64,000 bases of DNA from Bacteroidota bacterium (GTDB lineage: Bacteria > Bacteroidota > Bacteroidia > Chitinophagales > Saprospiraceae), in assembly GCA_963169455.1 (NCBI GenBank), contig CAUJDW010000040.1, positions 1-64,000 on the forward strand. Direction: 5' to 3'. Position numbers and translations under genes: made by a program. Shown here in pieces: positions 8,192 to 18,228 of this stretch. The notes below the pieces were generated by a model that saw only the letters and a list, made by a program, of their open reading frames with translations, did not search any database and was not told the DNA's origin. Numbering within the stretch: the first letter of the stretch is position 1; the number at the start of each line of letters is the position of its first letter.

Positions 8192-11100
8192 ATGCTGGAA
8201 AAGATGAACAAAGAGGCGCTGGCGCGGCTGTTTTTCCGGGAAGTGGAAAAACAGGCCCGAAACGGGGAGCTGGAAGAGCAGGCCAAAGCCGGGGCGCTCT
8301 ACCGCTTGCTCAACCTGCTTTTCCTGGAGCTGACCCGCCATGAACGCCTGCAGTTCTCCACCCTCTTCGCCCGGATCGCCTACACCTGCCACCGGCTGCA
8401 GGTGGATAAAAGCCTGCAGTATTATATTCACGCCTTCCGCAAACTGGCCGGGAACCCGCTTCCCCGGCAGGAAAACTGGCCCCTGGCTGCAGCCCTGGGC
8501 CTTAAAGTGCTGGCCGAAACCATCCAGGCGCTGCTGGGACAACCGGTGCCGGAAACGCTGGAGGCGCTGCTGCCCAGGCATTGGCCGGTGGACATGCGCC
8601 CTCCCGCTCTGCGGGAATTCAAAGCCAAAGCCCGGGTAGTAGCCCTGGCCGACGAGCCGGACGAGGCCCGCCTTCTCGTGCGGGATGAGGAACAGCCCGA
8701 AACCGTGATCCGCGTCCGGTACAACCAGGCAGGCCTGAATGAGAACTTTTTGCCCACCATCGAGGCCATCCGCCATGCTTTCGGCTTTCCGCTCACGCTC
8801 AACCTGCTGGATGTGGACGTGGATGAGGATGGCCAGTACCACCCCCGGGCAATCGTCGTGGAACCCGATTACCTGGCCGATGTGACTGCCGTTGCGGAGT
8901 GCTTTCAGGCCGGCGGGGCCAACCCCTGGCCGTATTTGCTGAAAAAATTCCTGCCTTTCGAAGCCCGCCCCGCCCTGATGATAGGCCATATCGCCAACTT
9001 TTTTCTCGACGAACTGATGACGGATGCGGACTTGCCCTTCCGGGAGACTTTCGCCCGGGCTTTTCAGCTCAACCCGCTGGCCTTTTGCCTGTTCGAAGAC
9101 CGCCAGGTCAAGGAGATCATGCAGCGCTCGCAGAAGCACTTCATCAACCTCCGGCAAATGGTAGCCCAGGGCTTCCGGGAGCAGGGCATCGACCCCGCAG
9201 CTTGTTACCTGGAGCCAAGTTTTTTCTCCGAAACCTACGGCCTGCAGGGCCGCCTCGACGTGTTGTACAGGGGCAACCCCAAAGCGGCTATCGTGGAGCT
9301 GAAGAGCGGCAGGCCTTTCATGCCCAATATCTACGGGCAAAGCCCCAACCATTTCGTGCAGACCCTGCTCTACGACCTGCTGGTGCGTTCGGCTTTCGGC
9401 AAAGAGGCCGACCCGGCCAGCTATATCCTGTATTCGGGAGAGGACGAAAAACTGCTGCGCTTCGCGCCCCGCGTCAAAGCCCAGCAGTACGAAGCCCTGC
9501 AGCTGCGCAACCAGCTCGTCGCCATCGAATGGCTGCTGGCGCGCCTGGGGCAACCCGGCGAAGGGGATTTGCTGGAACAGGGGCGCCGCCTCTTCGGCAG
9601 GCTGAACCCGGCGCGCCATCCGAACATCAAGGGGTTCATGGCCGAGGATTTCAGCCTTTTCGACAAGGTGTTCAATGGCATGAGCGATCTGGCCCAACGC
9701 TACTTCACCGCATTCTCCGGTTTTATCGCCCGCGAACACCAGCTGGCGAAAACAGGAGTGCAGGGCGCCGGCAACGCCAACGGGCTGGCTTCCCTGTGGC
9801 TCAATGCCTTCGCAGAAAAACAGGAAAGCTACGATATCATCAGCCACCTGCGCCTGCTGGCCAACCAGGCCGGCATGGAGGAGCCTATCGTCACTTTCGC
9901 CAAAACGGAGCAGACCAACCCCCTGGCCAACTTCCGGGAGGGGGATATCGCAGTGCTTTACCCACACCTGGACGACAGGACGGCGGCGCTGCAGAGCCAG
10001 ATTTTCAAGTGCACCATCATCGGGATTACCAACGAATCCGTGGTGGTGCGCCTGCGCTCCCGGCAGTTCAACAGCGCCATATTCGGCCAGTATGAGTTCT
10101 GGAACCTCGAACACGACCTGCTCGACAGCAGTTTCACCAGCATGTACCGCGGGCTTTTCGCTTTCGCGCAATGCCCTGCGGACAAACAGGAACTCCTGCT
10201 CACCCTGCGCCCGCCCCGGGAAGGGGAGCCCGAAGAATTGCCCGTACCCGCCGAACTGACGCCCGAACAACAGGACATCTTCCGAAAGGCGCTTTCCGCC
10301 GAGGATTATTTCCTGCTCTGGGGCCCGCCCGGCACCGGCAAGACCAGCATGATGCTCAAACACCTGGTGGCCTACCTGCTGGACAATACCAATGAAAATA
10401 TCCTGCTGCTGGCCTATACCAACCGCGCGGTCGACGAAATCTGCGAGGCGCTCGAAAGCATCCGCCAGGACATCCGCCGCCATTACCTGCGCATCGGTTC
10501 CCGATACTCCACGGCGCCTCGTTTCCAGGAGCAACTGCTCAGCGCCAAAACCGCACAGGTGAGCACCCGCCAGGAGCTGAAGGATGTGATCGACAGCCAC
10601 CGCATCATCGTGGGTACGGTGTCGTCTATTGTCAGTAAGCCGGAATTGCTGCAGCTCAAGGCCTTTCAGCGGGTCATCATCGATGAGGCTTCTCAGATAC
10701 TGGAGCCTATGCTGGTGGGCCTGCTGCCCCACTTCGGGCGCTTCATCCTCATCGGCGACCATAAGCAACTGCCGGCGGTGGTGGCCCAGGGAGAGGAAGC
10801 CTCCATGGTGTACGACGCCCCCCTCCAGGAGATAGGGCTGGGCAACCTGCGGAATTCCCTGTTCGAACGGCTGTACAAACGCTGCATTCAGTTTGGCTGG
10901 GACTACGCCTACGCCCAGCTCAGCCACCAGGGGCGCATGCACCAGGACATCATGGATTTTCCCAACCGCTACTTTTACGACGGCGCACTGAAAATCCTGC
11001 CGCTTTCCCTGCCGGCTCACCTGAAACAGCTCCAGCGGCTGCCTTACTCCGGGCCTTCAGATAATGACGCGCTGGAAGAGCAACTCATCGGCAGCCGCAT

Positions 11101-11575
11101 TTTATTCCTCCCCACGCCGCCCGACGAAAACAGCCCCACCCAGAAGACCAACGCCCATGAGGCTATTCTGATCGCCGAACTCGTGGAGGCCTTCCAGCGC
11201 ATCTACGCCCGGCACGGCCAGCAGCTTACGCATCAGAGCATCGGCATCATTACCCCCTACCGGGCACAGATCGCACAGATACGCAGCGTGCTGGAAGCCC
11301 GGCAGGCGCCGCTGGAACTGCTCACCATCGACACCGTAGAACGTTATCAGGGCGGCGCCCGCGACATCATCCTGATATCCCTGTGCACCAACTCCCTCAG
11401 CCAGCTGGCCTCCTTGTCCTCCCTTTCCGATGAGGGCGTGGACCGCAAACTCAACGTCGCCCTTACCCGCGCCCGCGAACACATCGTGGCAGTAGGAAAC
11501 CCCGAATTGCTGAAACAAAGCGAAATCTACCGGGAACTGATCCACTTCTGCGCGGAAAAAACAGTGGAACCCTGA
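8192..11575 (+). CDS. Dna2-like superfamily 1 helicase with PD-(D/E)XK nuclease domain
   Basis: A 1127-residue protein. The N-terminal half (about 230-480) has a RecB-type nuclease core, with Glu369 and Lys371 in IVELKSGRP and an upstream acidic/LDVLYRG strand. The C-terminal half is a UvrD/Dna2-type helicase: Walker A GPPGTGKTS at 711-719, Walker B IIDEASQ at about 830, GDHKQLPAVV motif III, and the C-terminal DTVERYQGGARDIILISL and VALTRAREHIVAVG motifs. This domain order matches bacterial Dna2/AAA_11-AAA_12 proteins acting on DNA ends or flaps; a defence role is also possible for this class. The ATG at 8192 was preferred over upstream starts because the decamer repeat lies before it. Confidence 0.82.
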   Translation: MLEKMNKEALARLFFREVEKQARNGELEEQAKAGALYRLLNLLFLELTRHERLQFSTLFARIAYTCHRLQVDKSLQYYIHAFRKLAGNPLPRQENWPLAAALGLKVLAETIQALLGQPVPETLEALLPRHWPVDMRPPALREFKAKARVVALADEPDEARLLVRDEEQPETVIRVRYNQAGLNENFLPTIEAIRHAFGFPLTLNLLDVDVDEDGQYHPRAIVVEPDYLADVTAVAECFQAGGANPWPYLLKKFLPFEARPALMIGHIANFFLDELMTDADLPFRETFARAFQLNPLAFCLFEDRQVKEIMQRSQKHFINLRQMVAQGFREQGIDPAACYLEPSFFSETYGLQGRLDVLYRGNPKAAIVELKSGRPFMPNIYGQSPNHFVQTLLYDLLVRSAFGKEADPASYILYSGEDEKLLRFAPRVKAQQYEALQLRNQLVAIEWLLARLGQPGEGDLLEQGRRLFGRLNPARHPNIKGFMAEDFSLFDKVFNGMSDLAQRYFTAFSGFIAREHQLAKTGVQGAGNANGLASLWLNAFAEKQESYDIISHLRLLANQAGMEEPIVTFAKTEQTNPLANFREGDIAVLYPHLDDRTAALQSQIFKCTIIGITNESVVVRLRSRQFNSAIFGQYEFWNLEHDLLDSSFTSMYRGLFAFAQCPADKQELLLTLRPPREGEPEELPVPAELTPEQQDIFRKALSAEDYFLLWGPPGTGKTSMMLKHLVAYLLDNTNENILLLAYTNRAVDEICEALESIRQDIRRHYLRIGSRYSTAPRFQEQLLSAKTAQVSTRQELKDVIDSHRIIVGTVSSIVSKPELLQLKAFQRVIIDEASQILEPMLVGLLPHFGRFILIGDHKQLPAVVAQGEEASMVYDAPLQEIGLGNLRNSLFERLYKRCIQFGWDYAYAQLSHQGRMHQDIMDFPNRYFYDGALKILPLSLPAHLKQLQRLPYSGPSDNDALEEQLIGSRILFLPTPPDENSPTQKTNAHEAILIAELVEAFQRIYARHGQQLTHQSIGIITPYRAQIAQIRSVLEARQAPLELLTIDTVERYQGGARDIILISLCTNSLSQLASLSSLSDEGVDRKLNVALTRAREHIVAVGNPELLKQSEIYRELIHFCAEKTVEP

Positions 11576-11821
11576 TCTGCCAGCTCCACCCTGGCGCACA
11601 AGGTTAAAGGAGGGTGAAGTATATGCCGTCTCATCGGTTTCCGGCAAAACCGGGCAATAATTTTTTTTGCCATATTGTCACTTTGGCGTTCGTTTTTGCG
11701 ACAAAATGTCGGAAAATAGCACGCCTTAGGGTTTGGTATGCTCTTTGAGCAAAATCAGAGTGGCCGGAACGCATGAGCCGGCCGGATCGCATTACCAATT
11801 AATTATCCAACAGAAGAGGCA

Positions 11822-14440
11822 ATGAACCTGAATAACTTCACGATAAAATCGCAGGAAGCTGTTCAGCGGGCGCAGCAGATCGCCATGGAGCAGCAGCATC
11901 AGGCCATCGAACCGGCTCACCTGCTGAAAGGCATCCTGGAAGTGGACGACAGCGTGGCGCCTTTTGTATTCAAAAAACTGGGCGTCAACCCCGACATCAT
12001 CAGGCAGACGGTTGACAGCATGGTGCGTTCCTATCCGAAAGTGAGCGGCGGCGCACAGTATTTGTCCCGCACGGCGACGGAAGCCATGCAGAAGGCAGGC
12101 GCTTTCCTGAAGGAATTCGCCGATGAATTCGTCGCCATCGAACACCTCCTGCTCGGCATCCTGGCCACTGCCGACAGCACTTCCCAGATGCTGAAGGACG
12201 CCGGCATCAGCGAAAAGGCGCTCAAATCCGCAATCCGGGAGCTGCGCAAGGGCTCCCGGGTGACGACCCACAGCGCCGAGGACAGCTACAACGCCCTGAA
12301 CAAATACGCCGTCAACCTCAACGAGCGCGCCCGCAACGGCAAACTCGACCCCGTAATCGGGCGCGAGGACGAAATCCGCCGCGTACTGCATATTCTGGCG
12401 CGCCGCACCAAAAACAACCCCATCCTGATCGGCGAAGCGGGCGTGGGCAAAACGGCCATCATAGAGGGCCTGGCCCACCGTATCGTGGAAGGGGATGTGC
12501 CGGAAGACCTGCGCGACAAAGACATTTACTCCCTCGATATGGGCGCCCTCATCGCCGGCGCCAAGTATCAGGGCGAGTTTGAGGAACGCCTCAAGTCGGT
12601 CATCAACGAAGTGTCCGCTGCCGAAGGCCGCATCTTCCTGTTCATCGACGAGATCCACACCCTCGTCGGGGCAGGAAAAACCCAGGGCGCCATGGACGCC
12701 GCCAACATTCTCAAACCGGCCCTCGCCCGCGGCGAACTGCGCGCCATCGGGGCCACCACGCTCAACGAGTACCAGAAGTATTTCGAGAACGACAAGGCTC
12801 TGGAGCGCCGTTTTCAGACCGTCCTGGTCGATGAACCCAGCGTCGAGGACGCCATCTCCATCCTGCGGGGCCTGAAAGAGCGCTACGAGACGCACCATAA
12901 GATCAATATCAAGGACGACGCCATTCTGGCGGCCGTGCAGTTGTCGCACCGCTATATCACCAACCGCTTCCTGCCCGACAAGGCCATCGACCTCGTGGAC
13001 GAAGCCGCCGCCAAGCTCCGCCTGGAAATGAACTCCATGCCGGAAGAGCTGGATGAAGTGGAGCGCAAGATCCGCCAGCTGGAGGTGGAGCGGGAAGCGA
13101 TGAAGCGGGAGAACGACGAGCCCAAAATCCGCCTCATCAACCAGGAACTCGCCAATTTCGAAGAGCGCCGCAACACCCTGCGCGCCCAGTGGGAAAGTGA
13201 GCGCGAGGTGGTGCTCGGCGTGCAGAAAGCCAAGGAAACCCTCGAACAACTGCGCCAGGAAGGCGCCCGGGCCGAGCGCGAAGGCAGCTATTCGGAAGCC
13301 GCAGAGATCCGCTACGGCCGCATTCCCGAAGTGCAGAAACAGCTCGATGTTTTCAACGAGCGCCTGCATGAATTACAGGCCGATTCGAAACGCCTGGTCA
13401 AGGAAGAAGTCGATGCCGAAGACATCGCTGAAGTAGTCAGCCGCTGGACGGGCATACCCGTGACGCGCATGATGCAAACCGAACGCGAAAAGCTGCTCCA
13501 ACTGGAAGACGAACTGCACAAACGCGTAGTCGGCCAGGACGAGGCCGTGGAGGCCGTCGCCGACGCCATTCGCCGAAGCCGCACCGGGCTGAGCAGCGAA
13601 AAGCGCCCCATCGGCTCCTTCCTCTTCCTGGGCACCACCGGCGTGGGTAAAACAGAACTGGCCAAAGCGCTGGCGGAATACCTCTTCGACGACGAAAACC
13701 TGATGACCCGCATCGATATGAGCGAATACCAGGAACGGCACACCGTCAGCCGCCTCATCGGCGCGCCTCCGGGTTATGTGGGCTACGAAGAAGGTGGGCA
13801 GTTGACGGAAGCCGTGCGCCGCAAGCCATACAGCGTGGTCTTGCTCGATGAGATCGAAAAAGCCCATCCGGATGTGTTCAATATCCTGCTCCAGGTGCTG
13901 GAAGACGGCCGGCTTACCGACAACAAGGGCCGCGTGGCTGACTTCAAAAACTCCGTGGTCATCATGACCTCCAATATCGGCTCCGAGATCATCCGCGAGA
14001 ACTTCGAACGGATGAAACCGGGCGAGGAAGAGGAGGTTATCGAACGCAGCCGCGCCCTGGCCATGGAACTGCTGAAGCAAAGCCTGCGCCCCGAATTCCT
14101 CAACCGCATCGACGATGTCATCGTATTCCGCCCCCTGAGCCGGAAGGATATCCGCCGGATCGTGGAGCTGCAGCTCAACCAGCTCAGGGAGACGCTGCGC
14201 AAGCAGGGCATACAGCTCACGGTGGCCCATGAAGCGATGGGATGGCTGGCCGAGGAAGGCTACCATCCGGAATTCGGCGCCCGCCCGCTCAAGCGCGTCA
14301 TCCAGAAATACGTGCTCAACGAGCTGTCCAGGCAAATGTTGCAGCAGAAGGTATTACCACAGAGCCAGGTGGTGCTGGATGTGTTCGACGGGCAGGTGGT
14401 GTTCCGCGCGCCTTTAAAGGAGGAGCAGGTTGCGCCCTGA
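11822..14440 (+). CDS. clpB: ATP-dependent disaggregase chaperone ClpB
   Basis: An 872-residue protein, normal ClpB length. It has a Clp N-domain (1-145), a first AAA+ module with Walker A GEAGVGKT at 204-211, a coiled-coil M-domain at about 395-525, and a second AAA+ module with Walker A GTTGVGKT at 604-611 and the GYVGYEEGG pore loop, then a C-terminal D2-small domain. With DnaK it pulls proteins out of aggregates after stress. The M-domain distinguishes it from ClpA and ClpC. It stands alone, with a 246-bp leader lacking a CIRCE-like element and a stem-loop (14454-14513) after the stop. Confidence 0.97.
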   Translation: MNLNNFTIKSQEAVQRAQQIAMEQQHQAIEPAHLLKGILEVDDSVAPFVFKKLGVNPDIIRQTVDSMVRSYPKVSGGAQYLSRTATEAMQKAGAFLKEFADEFVAIEHLLLGILATADSTSQMLKDAGISEKALKSAIRELRKGSRVTTHSAEDSYNALNKYAVNLNERARNGKLDPVIGREDEIRRVLHILARRTKNNPILIGEAGVGKTAIIEGLAHRIVEGDVPEDLRDKDIYSLDMGALIAGAKYQGEFEERLKSVINEVSAAEGRIFLFIDEIHTLVGAGKTQGAMDAANILKPALARGELRAIGATTLNEYQKYFENDKALERRFQTVLVDEPSVEDAISILRGLKERYETHHKINIKDDAILAAVQLSHRYITNRFLPDKAIDLVDEAAAKLRLEMNSMPEELDEVERKIRQLEVEREAMKRENDEPKIRLINQELANFEERRNTLRAQWESEREVVLGVQKAKETLEQLRQEGARAEREGSYSEAAEIRYGRIPEVQKQLDVFNERLHELQADSKRLVKEEVDAEDIAEVVSRWTGIPVTRMMQTEREKLLQLEDELHKRVVGQDEAVEAVADAIRRSRTGLSSEKRPIGSFLFLGTTGVGKTELAKALAEYLFDDENLMTRIDMSEYQERHTVSRLIGAPPGYVGYEEGGQLTEAVRRKPYSVVLLDEIEKAHPDVFNILLQVLEDGRLTDNKGRVADFKNSVVIMTSNIGSEIIRENFERMKPGEEEEVIERSRALAMELLKQSLRPEFLNRIDDVIVFRPLSRKDIRRIVELQLNQLRETLRKQGIQLTVAHEAMGWLAEEGYHPEFGARPLKRVIQKYVLNELSRQMLQQKVLPQSQVVLDVFDGQVVFRAPLKEEQVAP

Positions 14441-14453
14441 TGGCCTGCGATAG

Positions 14454-14513
14454 GCCAGGGGGTGGCTGAACGGAAGCGAAACCGGAGCGAGCCACCCCCT
14501 GGCTGAGCCCCAC
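14454..14513. terminator. Stem-loop between clpB and the convergent ceramidase gene
   Basis: A 14-bp perfect stem, 14454-14467 with 14500-14513, and a 32-base loop. It lies between two converging genes and lacks a T-tract, so it may act on both strands or simply be a structured spacer. Confidence 0.5.
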
Positions 14514-14518
14514 AGCAC

Positions 14519-15796
14519 CTATTCTTCGGGGATGACCTTCCGGAGCCCCTCCATCATGTCCGGCCCGGTTTCCCTGCCCACCGACATGGAGGTGAGGTAG
14601 GGGGCGTGCGGCAGCCCCGGCTCATCGAAGTAGGCCGGTTTGAGGATGTAGCCGAGGGCGTCCATGCTCAGCCCAAGTACGAATTTCGGCCCGCCGGTGG
14701 GCATCATTTTTTTTGTCTCCAGCCCGAACCAGGGCGCTGTTTCGCCGGGATGGGTGGCGAAATGGGCTTCGCCGACGGCGAACCAGGCCAGCTCGCTGGC
14801 CACGGAATCCCCCAGTTCCCGTTGTATTGTGCCGATAGCCGCCAGTTGCCGCCAGCCCTCGTTGTCCAGTTTGAATTTGACAGGCAGGGTTTTTATCTGC
14901 AAGCCTTTGCTTTTCAGGTTGTTCGCCTTGTCGAGGGCTGCCAGGGCTGCCTGGGCCAGTTCATCGCCGCGCCGGTATGCTTTTTCGGGCGAGCCTTCGC
15001 CGTCCACGGGCTGCACCCAGCCGCCGATGGCGCCCTGCAGGAACAGGTTTTCTCCGCCCAGGCGCCGGTTCATCCGCCGGTAGAAGCCGGCAACGTAATC
15101 GGCGGAAACTTCCGTGAATTTTGCGTCGAGGTAGGTAGGGTGGCAGGCGAAGTTGGTCAAGGATGCCACATTCTGCCCTTGCGCATTGACAAACTGCAGC
15201 ACCGTCACTGAGCGGTCAATCTCTTCGTTGCAGATATTCTGCACCCACGCATCGCCGAACTGCGTTTCCGCCCAGCGCGCCTCTACGCTTTGCAGGCGCT
15301 CCGCCGCTGTTTTTACCTGTTGGGCTGCGGTATTGATCAGGAATTCCATGTAGGCGCTGTCCACCCCGCTGTGCAGGTAGTCGGCGCCCCAAAGCCCCAC
15401 CACATCCGGCCCGGAATGGGTATGGGTGGAACTCAGCACGATGTGGCCGGGCGGCAGGGGAATGTTATTTACCAGCCGGCTGGCGCGCTGCCTGATCTTA
15501 TCCACCTCGGGGTACAGCAGCCCGATGCAGTCAAGGGTGATAAGCGCCAGTGCCGTTTGGCCGTCGTACAGTACGACGGCTTTGGCAAACAGGCTGTCCC
15601 GGACGCCCGTGAAGCGCCGCCCCTGCTTATCGCCGGCGATGAAAACGCCCGGCGGCGGATTGACGGGGGCGGAGGCTGCTCCGGCCTGCAGGAGGGGCGC
15701 CGGCGCGGAAACGGCCGGGTTTGGGTTGTGTTGGATTGAAGCTCCTGTCAGCAGGAGCGCCAATCCCAGTGGGTAAAAGAGGTGTATGTATTTCAT
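14519..15796 (-). CDS. Neutral ceramidase N-terminal-domain protein, exported
   Basis: A 425-residue protein starting at an ATG (15796) in front of a signal peptide (KYIHLFYPLGLALLLTGAS). The body matches the catalytic domain of neutral/alkaline ceramidases, which hydrolyse the amide bond of ceramide: IAGDKQGRRFTGVRDSLFA, ALITLDCIG and the zinc-binding STHTHSGPD motif. It is shorter than full ceramidases (about 650-750 residues) and lacks their C-terminal immunoglobulin-like domain, so the substrate may differ. A small lipoprotein gene lies 17 bp upstream on the same strand, suggesting an operon. Confidence 0.8.
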   Translation of the reverse strand: MKYIHLFYPLGLALLLTGASIQHNPNPAVSAPAPLLQAGAASAPVNPPPGVFIAGDKQGRRFTGVRDSLFAKAVVLYDGQTALALITLDCIGLLYPEVDKIRQRASRLVNNIPLPPGHIVLSSTHTHSGPDVVGLWGADYLHSGVDSAYMEFLINTAAQQVKTAAERLQSVEARWAETQFGDAWVQNICNEEIDRSVTVLQFVNAQGQNVASLTNFACHPTYLDAKFTEVSADYVAGFYRRMNRRLGGENLFLQGAIGGWVQPVDGEGSPEKAYRRGDELAQAALAALDKANNLKSKGLQIKTLPVKFKLDNEGWRQLAAIGTIQRELGDSVASELAWFAVGEAHFATHPGETAPWFGLETKKMMPTGGPKFVLGLSMDALGYILKPAYFDEPGLPHAPYLTSMSVGRETGPDMMEGLRKVIPEE

Positions 15797-15813
15797 GGCC
15801 CGAAACTTTAGAA

Positions 15814-16062
15814 TCAAGGTAAAGAAAACTGCTTTAACCATGCCCAGTGCCGTTCCGCTCCCTTCATCCAGTGGTTGTCGCCATTGGGGTAATTGTGCGC
15901 CAGATCCTTGACGAGGATCATGTAGAAACCCCTGTTTTCGCCGGGCGGCAGAGGTTCAAAACCGGCGATCACAACGGTAGGCTCGGGCTTTGAATCGTTC
16001 CTGCCGCAGCCCCATAAAGCCAGAAGAAAAAGAAAGGTGGGCAGTAACACCGTGCTTTTCAT
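15814..16062 (-). CDS. Small lipoprotein of unknown function
   Basis: An 82-residue protein with a lipoprotein signal peptide (MKSTVLLPTFLFLLALWGCG, lipobox Cys about residue 18). The mature part has no recognised domain; it is rich in aromatic residues and ends WLKQFSLP. It is read just before the ceramidase-like gene (17-bp gap), so the two may be cotranscribed. Confidence 0.55.
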   Translation of the reverse strand: MKSTVLLPTFLFLLALWGCGRNDSKPEPTVVIAGFEPLPPGENRGFYMILVKDLAHNYPNGDNHWMKGAERHWAWLKQFSLP

Positions 16063-16421
16063 ATCTTGCGGGTTTTTAAGGTAAAAAAGGCTAAATATAG
16101 GAGATAAAAGGCAGGATGGCAAGCCGGAAAAAGGGTAGCCGGGGCAGGGGAACCCTGGTTAAGCCGCCGGATGGCTCAAAGTCGTCCGACGGCTGCCATT
16201 GCGCAGCAATATCCTGGGTATGGCAGCACAGGATGCGTCCGGGGTTGATAATCCTGCTGCCGGCTTGATTTAAATGCAATTGCCCTGAAGGGTAGCCCTG
16301 CTTTGGCGAAACACCGGAACAATCCGCCCGCCTGAGCGGTTCTAATGTAGTTTTTAAAAGGAAAGCGTTTTAGCCTGCAGACACGGGCAAAAAATCATGG
16401 GAAATAAAAAGCCAAGCAATC
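16063..16421. other. Divergent intergenic region
   Basis: No gene, repeat or clear promoter was recognised between the lipoprotein gene (minus) and the reductase gene (plus). Confidence 0.4.
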
Positions 16422-17426
16422 ATGATACAGACAGATATCGCCATTATCGGCGCCGGCCCGGTGGGCCTGTTTGCCGTCTTTGAGGCCGGGCTGTTGAAGC
16501 TGCGTTGCCACCTGGTCGATGCGCTGGGGGTTCCGGGAGGGCAGTGCGCCGAGATATACCCGAAGAAGCCGATATATGACATCCCGGGCCACCCCTCCAT
16601 CCTGGCGGGTGAACTGGTGGATAAGCTGATGGAACAGATCGCCCCATTCAAGCCCGGCTTCACCCTGGGCGAGCGGGCCGAAAGCCTGGAAAAACTGGAT
16701 GACGGCAGTTTCCTGCTCACCACCACCGGAGGGGTTCAGATCAAGGCCCCCGTGATCGCTATCGCCGCCGGGCTGGGCAGCTTTGAGCCCCGCAAGCCGC
16801 CCCTGGACAATATCGAGCAGTTCGAAAAAAAAGGCGTGGAGTACATCGTCCGGGATCCGGAGCAGTTCCGCGGAAAGCAGGTGGTAATCGCCGGGGGGGG
16901 AGATTCCGCCCTGGACTGGGCGATCCACCTGTCGGAAGTCGCTGCCGGGCTCACCCTGGTGCACCGGCGCTCCAGCTTCAGCGGAGCGCCCGATTCGGCG
17001 GAAAAGGTGGCTGCCCTGGCCCGGGCCGGGCAGATCGCGCTGGTGACGGATGCCGAAGTGACTGCCCTTCAGGGCAACGGAAGGCTCAATGCTGTGCGCA
17101 TCAACCAGAAAGACAGGGGTGAATTCCTCCAACCGGCGGATTATTTCATTCCGCTTTTCGGGCTGTCTCCAAAACTGGGGCCTATCGCCGGCTGGGGGTT
17201 GAATATCGATAAAAACGCCATTGAGGTGGACACCTACGATTACGCCACCAACGTGGACGGCATCTACGCCGTCGGCGATATCAACACCTATCCGGGCAAG
17301 CTGAAGCTCATCCTCTGTGGTTTCCATGAAGCTACGCTCATGGTGCAGTCGGCCTTCAAGAGGATATATCCGGATAAAAAGCTGAGCTTCAAGTACACCA
17401 CCATAAACGGCGTACAGGGCTTTTGA
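16422..17426 (+). CDS. Thioredoxin-reductase-type ferredoxin-NADP+ reductase
   Basis: A 334-residue flavoprotein. The FAD-binding dinucleotide motif is at the N-terminus (AIIGAGPVGLFAVFEAG), followed by GGQCAEIYPKKPIYDIPG, an NADPH-binding motif at about 159 (VIAGGGDSALDWA) and the C-terminal FAD contact (NVDGIYAVGDINTYPGKLKLI). The CxxC redox pair of true thioredoxin reductases is absent, which fits the TrxR-like ferredoxin reductase family (electron exchange between NADPH and ferredoxin or flavodoxin). The gene is monocistronic as far as can be seen. Confidence 0.9.
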   Translation: MIQTDIAIIGAGPVGLFAVFEAGLLKLRCHLVDALGVPGGQCAEIYPKKPIYDIPGHPSILAGELVDKLMEQIAPFKPGFTLGERAESLEKLDDGSFLLTTTGGVQIKAPVIAIAAGLGSFEPRKPPLDNIEQFEKKGVEYIVRDPEQFRGKQVVIAGGGDSALDWAIHLSEVAAGLTLVHRRSSFSGAPDSAEKVAALARAGQIALVTDAEVTALQGNGRLNAVRINQKDRGEFLQPADYFIPLFGLSPKLGPIAGWGLNIDKNAIEVDTYDYATNVDGIYAVGDINTYPGKLKLILCGFHEATLMVQSAFKRIYPDKKLSFKYTTINGVQGF

Positions 17427-17600
17427 TGCAGCCACATATAGAGGAAGGCGGGCCTGTGGCCAGCGATATAACCGGTAAAACCGCTTTAAGAAGAACGCGG
17501 GCCTGCAGCCTGTGAAATGATGATCAGGGCGGCTTTGCAGAGGCTCTGCCTGCGCCGCAGGCCGGCGTTTCGGGAAATGAGTTACGAAAAAAAGCAAGAC

Positions 17601-18155
17601 ATGGCATTTCGAATTTATACTAAAACCGGCGACGCAGGGGAGACGTCCCTGTTCGGCGGCAAGCGGCTTCCGAAGAGCGACCTTCGGATCGAAACCTACG
17701 GCACGGTCGACGAGTTGAATTCCCATATCGGGCTGGTTCGCGACTACGCCGAAGGCGAGCATGTCCGCGCGCAGCTGAAGGCCATTCAGGACCGCTTGTT
17801 TACCCTGGGAGCCAACCTGGCTTCCGAGCCCGGAAAAGATATGGCCGTGCCGGACATCCGGGAGGAAGACATCCTGCTCCTGGAGCGGGAGATGGACCGG
17901 ATGGACGAGGCCTTGCCCGAGCTGAAGAACTTTATTCTGCCGGGCGGGCACCCGGCGGTTTCCACCTGCCATATCGCGCGCTGCGTCTGCCGCCGGGCGG
18001 AGCGCCTGGTGGCCGCCCTGTCGCAGCGCGAGGAAGTGGCCCCGGTGCTGCTGAAGTACCTCAACCGCCTTTCCGATTACCTCTTTGTCCTCTCCAGGGA
18101 ACTGGCCCGGGAGCGGGGTGTGGAGGAAGTGGTGTGGGCGCCGAGAAAAGGCTGA
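17601..18155 (+). CDS. PduO-type cob(I)alamin adenosyltransferase
   Basis: A 184-residue protein. The start at 17601 opens the conserved ATP-binding YTKTGDAGETSLFGGKRLPKS region. A central GTVDELNSHIGLVRD, FILPGGHPAVSTCHIARCVCRRAER and C-terminal LNRLSDYLFVLSRE complete the family pattern. It adenosylates cob(I)alamin to form coenzyme B12. An upstream in-frame start at 17517 would add 28 residues without similarity, so it was not used. The next gene lies 73 bp downstream. Confidence 0.92.
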   Translation: MAFRIYTKTGDAGETSLFGGKRLPKSDLRIETYGTVDELNSHIGLVRDYAEGEHVRAQLKAIQDRLFTLGANLASEPGKDMAVPDIREEDILLLEREMDRMDEALPELKNFILPGGHPAVSTCHIARCVCRRAERLVAALSQREEVAPVLLKYLNRLSDYLFVLSRELARERGVEEVVWAPRKG

Positions 18156-18228
18156 GCGCGCGCCATGGTTCCCGCTTAATTTGGTATATTTGAACCAATT
18201 GGCGCCAAAACGCCCTGCAAATCTGAAT

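Noticed and set aside
8156-11020. A 954-codon minus-strand frame antisense to the helicase gene
   Set aside because: No domain signatures; a by-product of GC-rich codon use opposite a clear helicase-nuclease.
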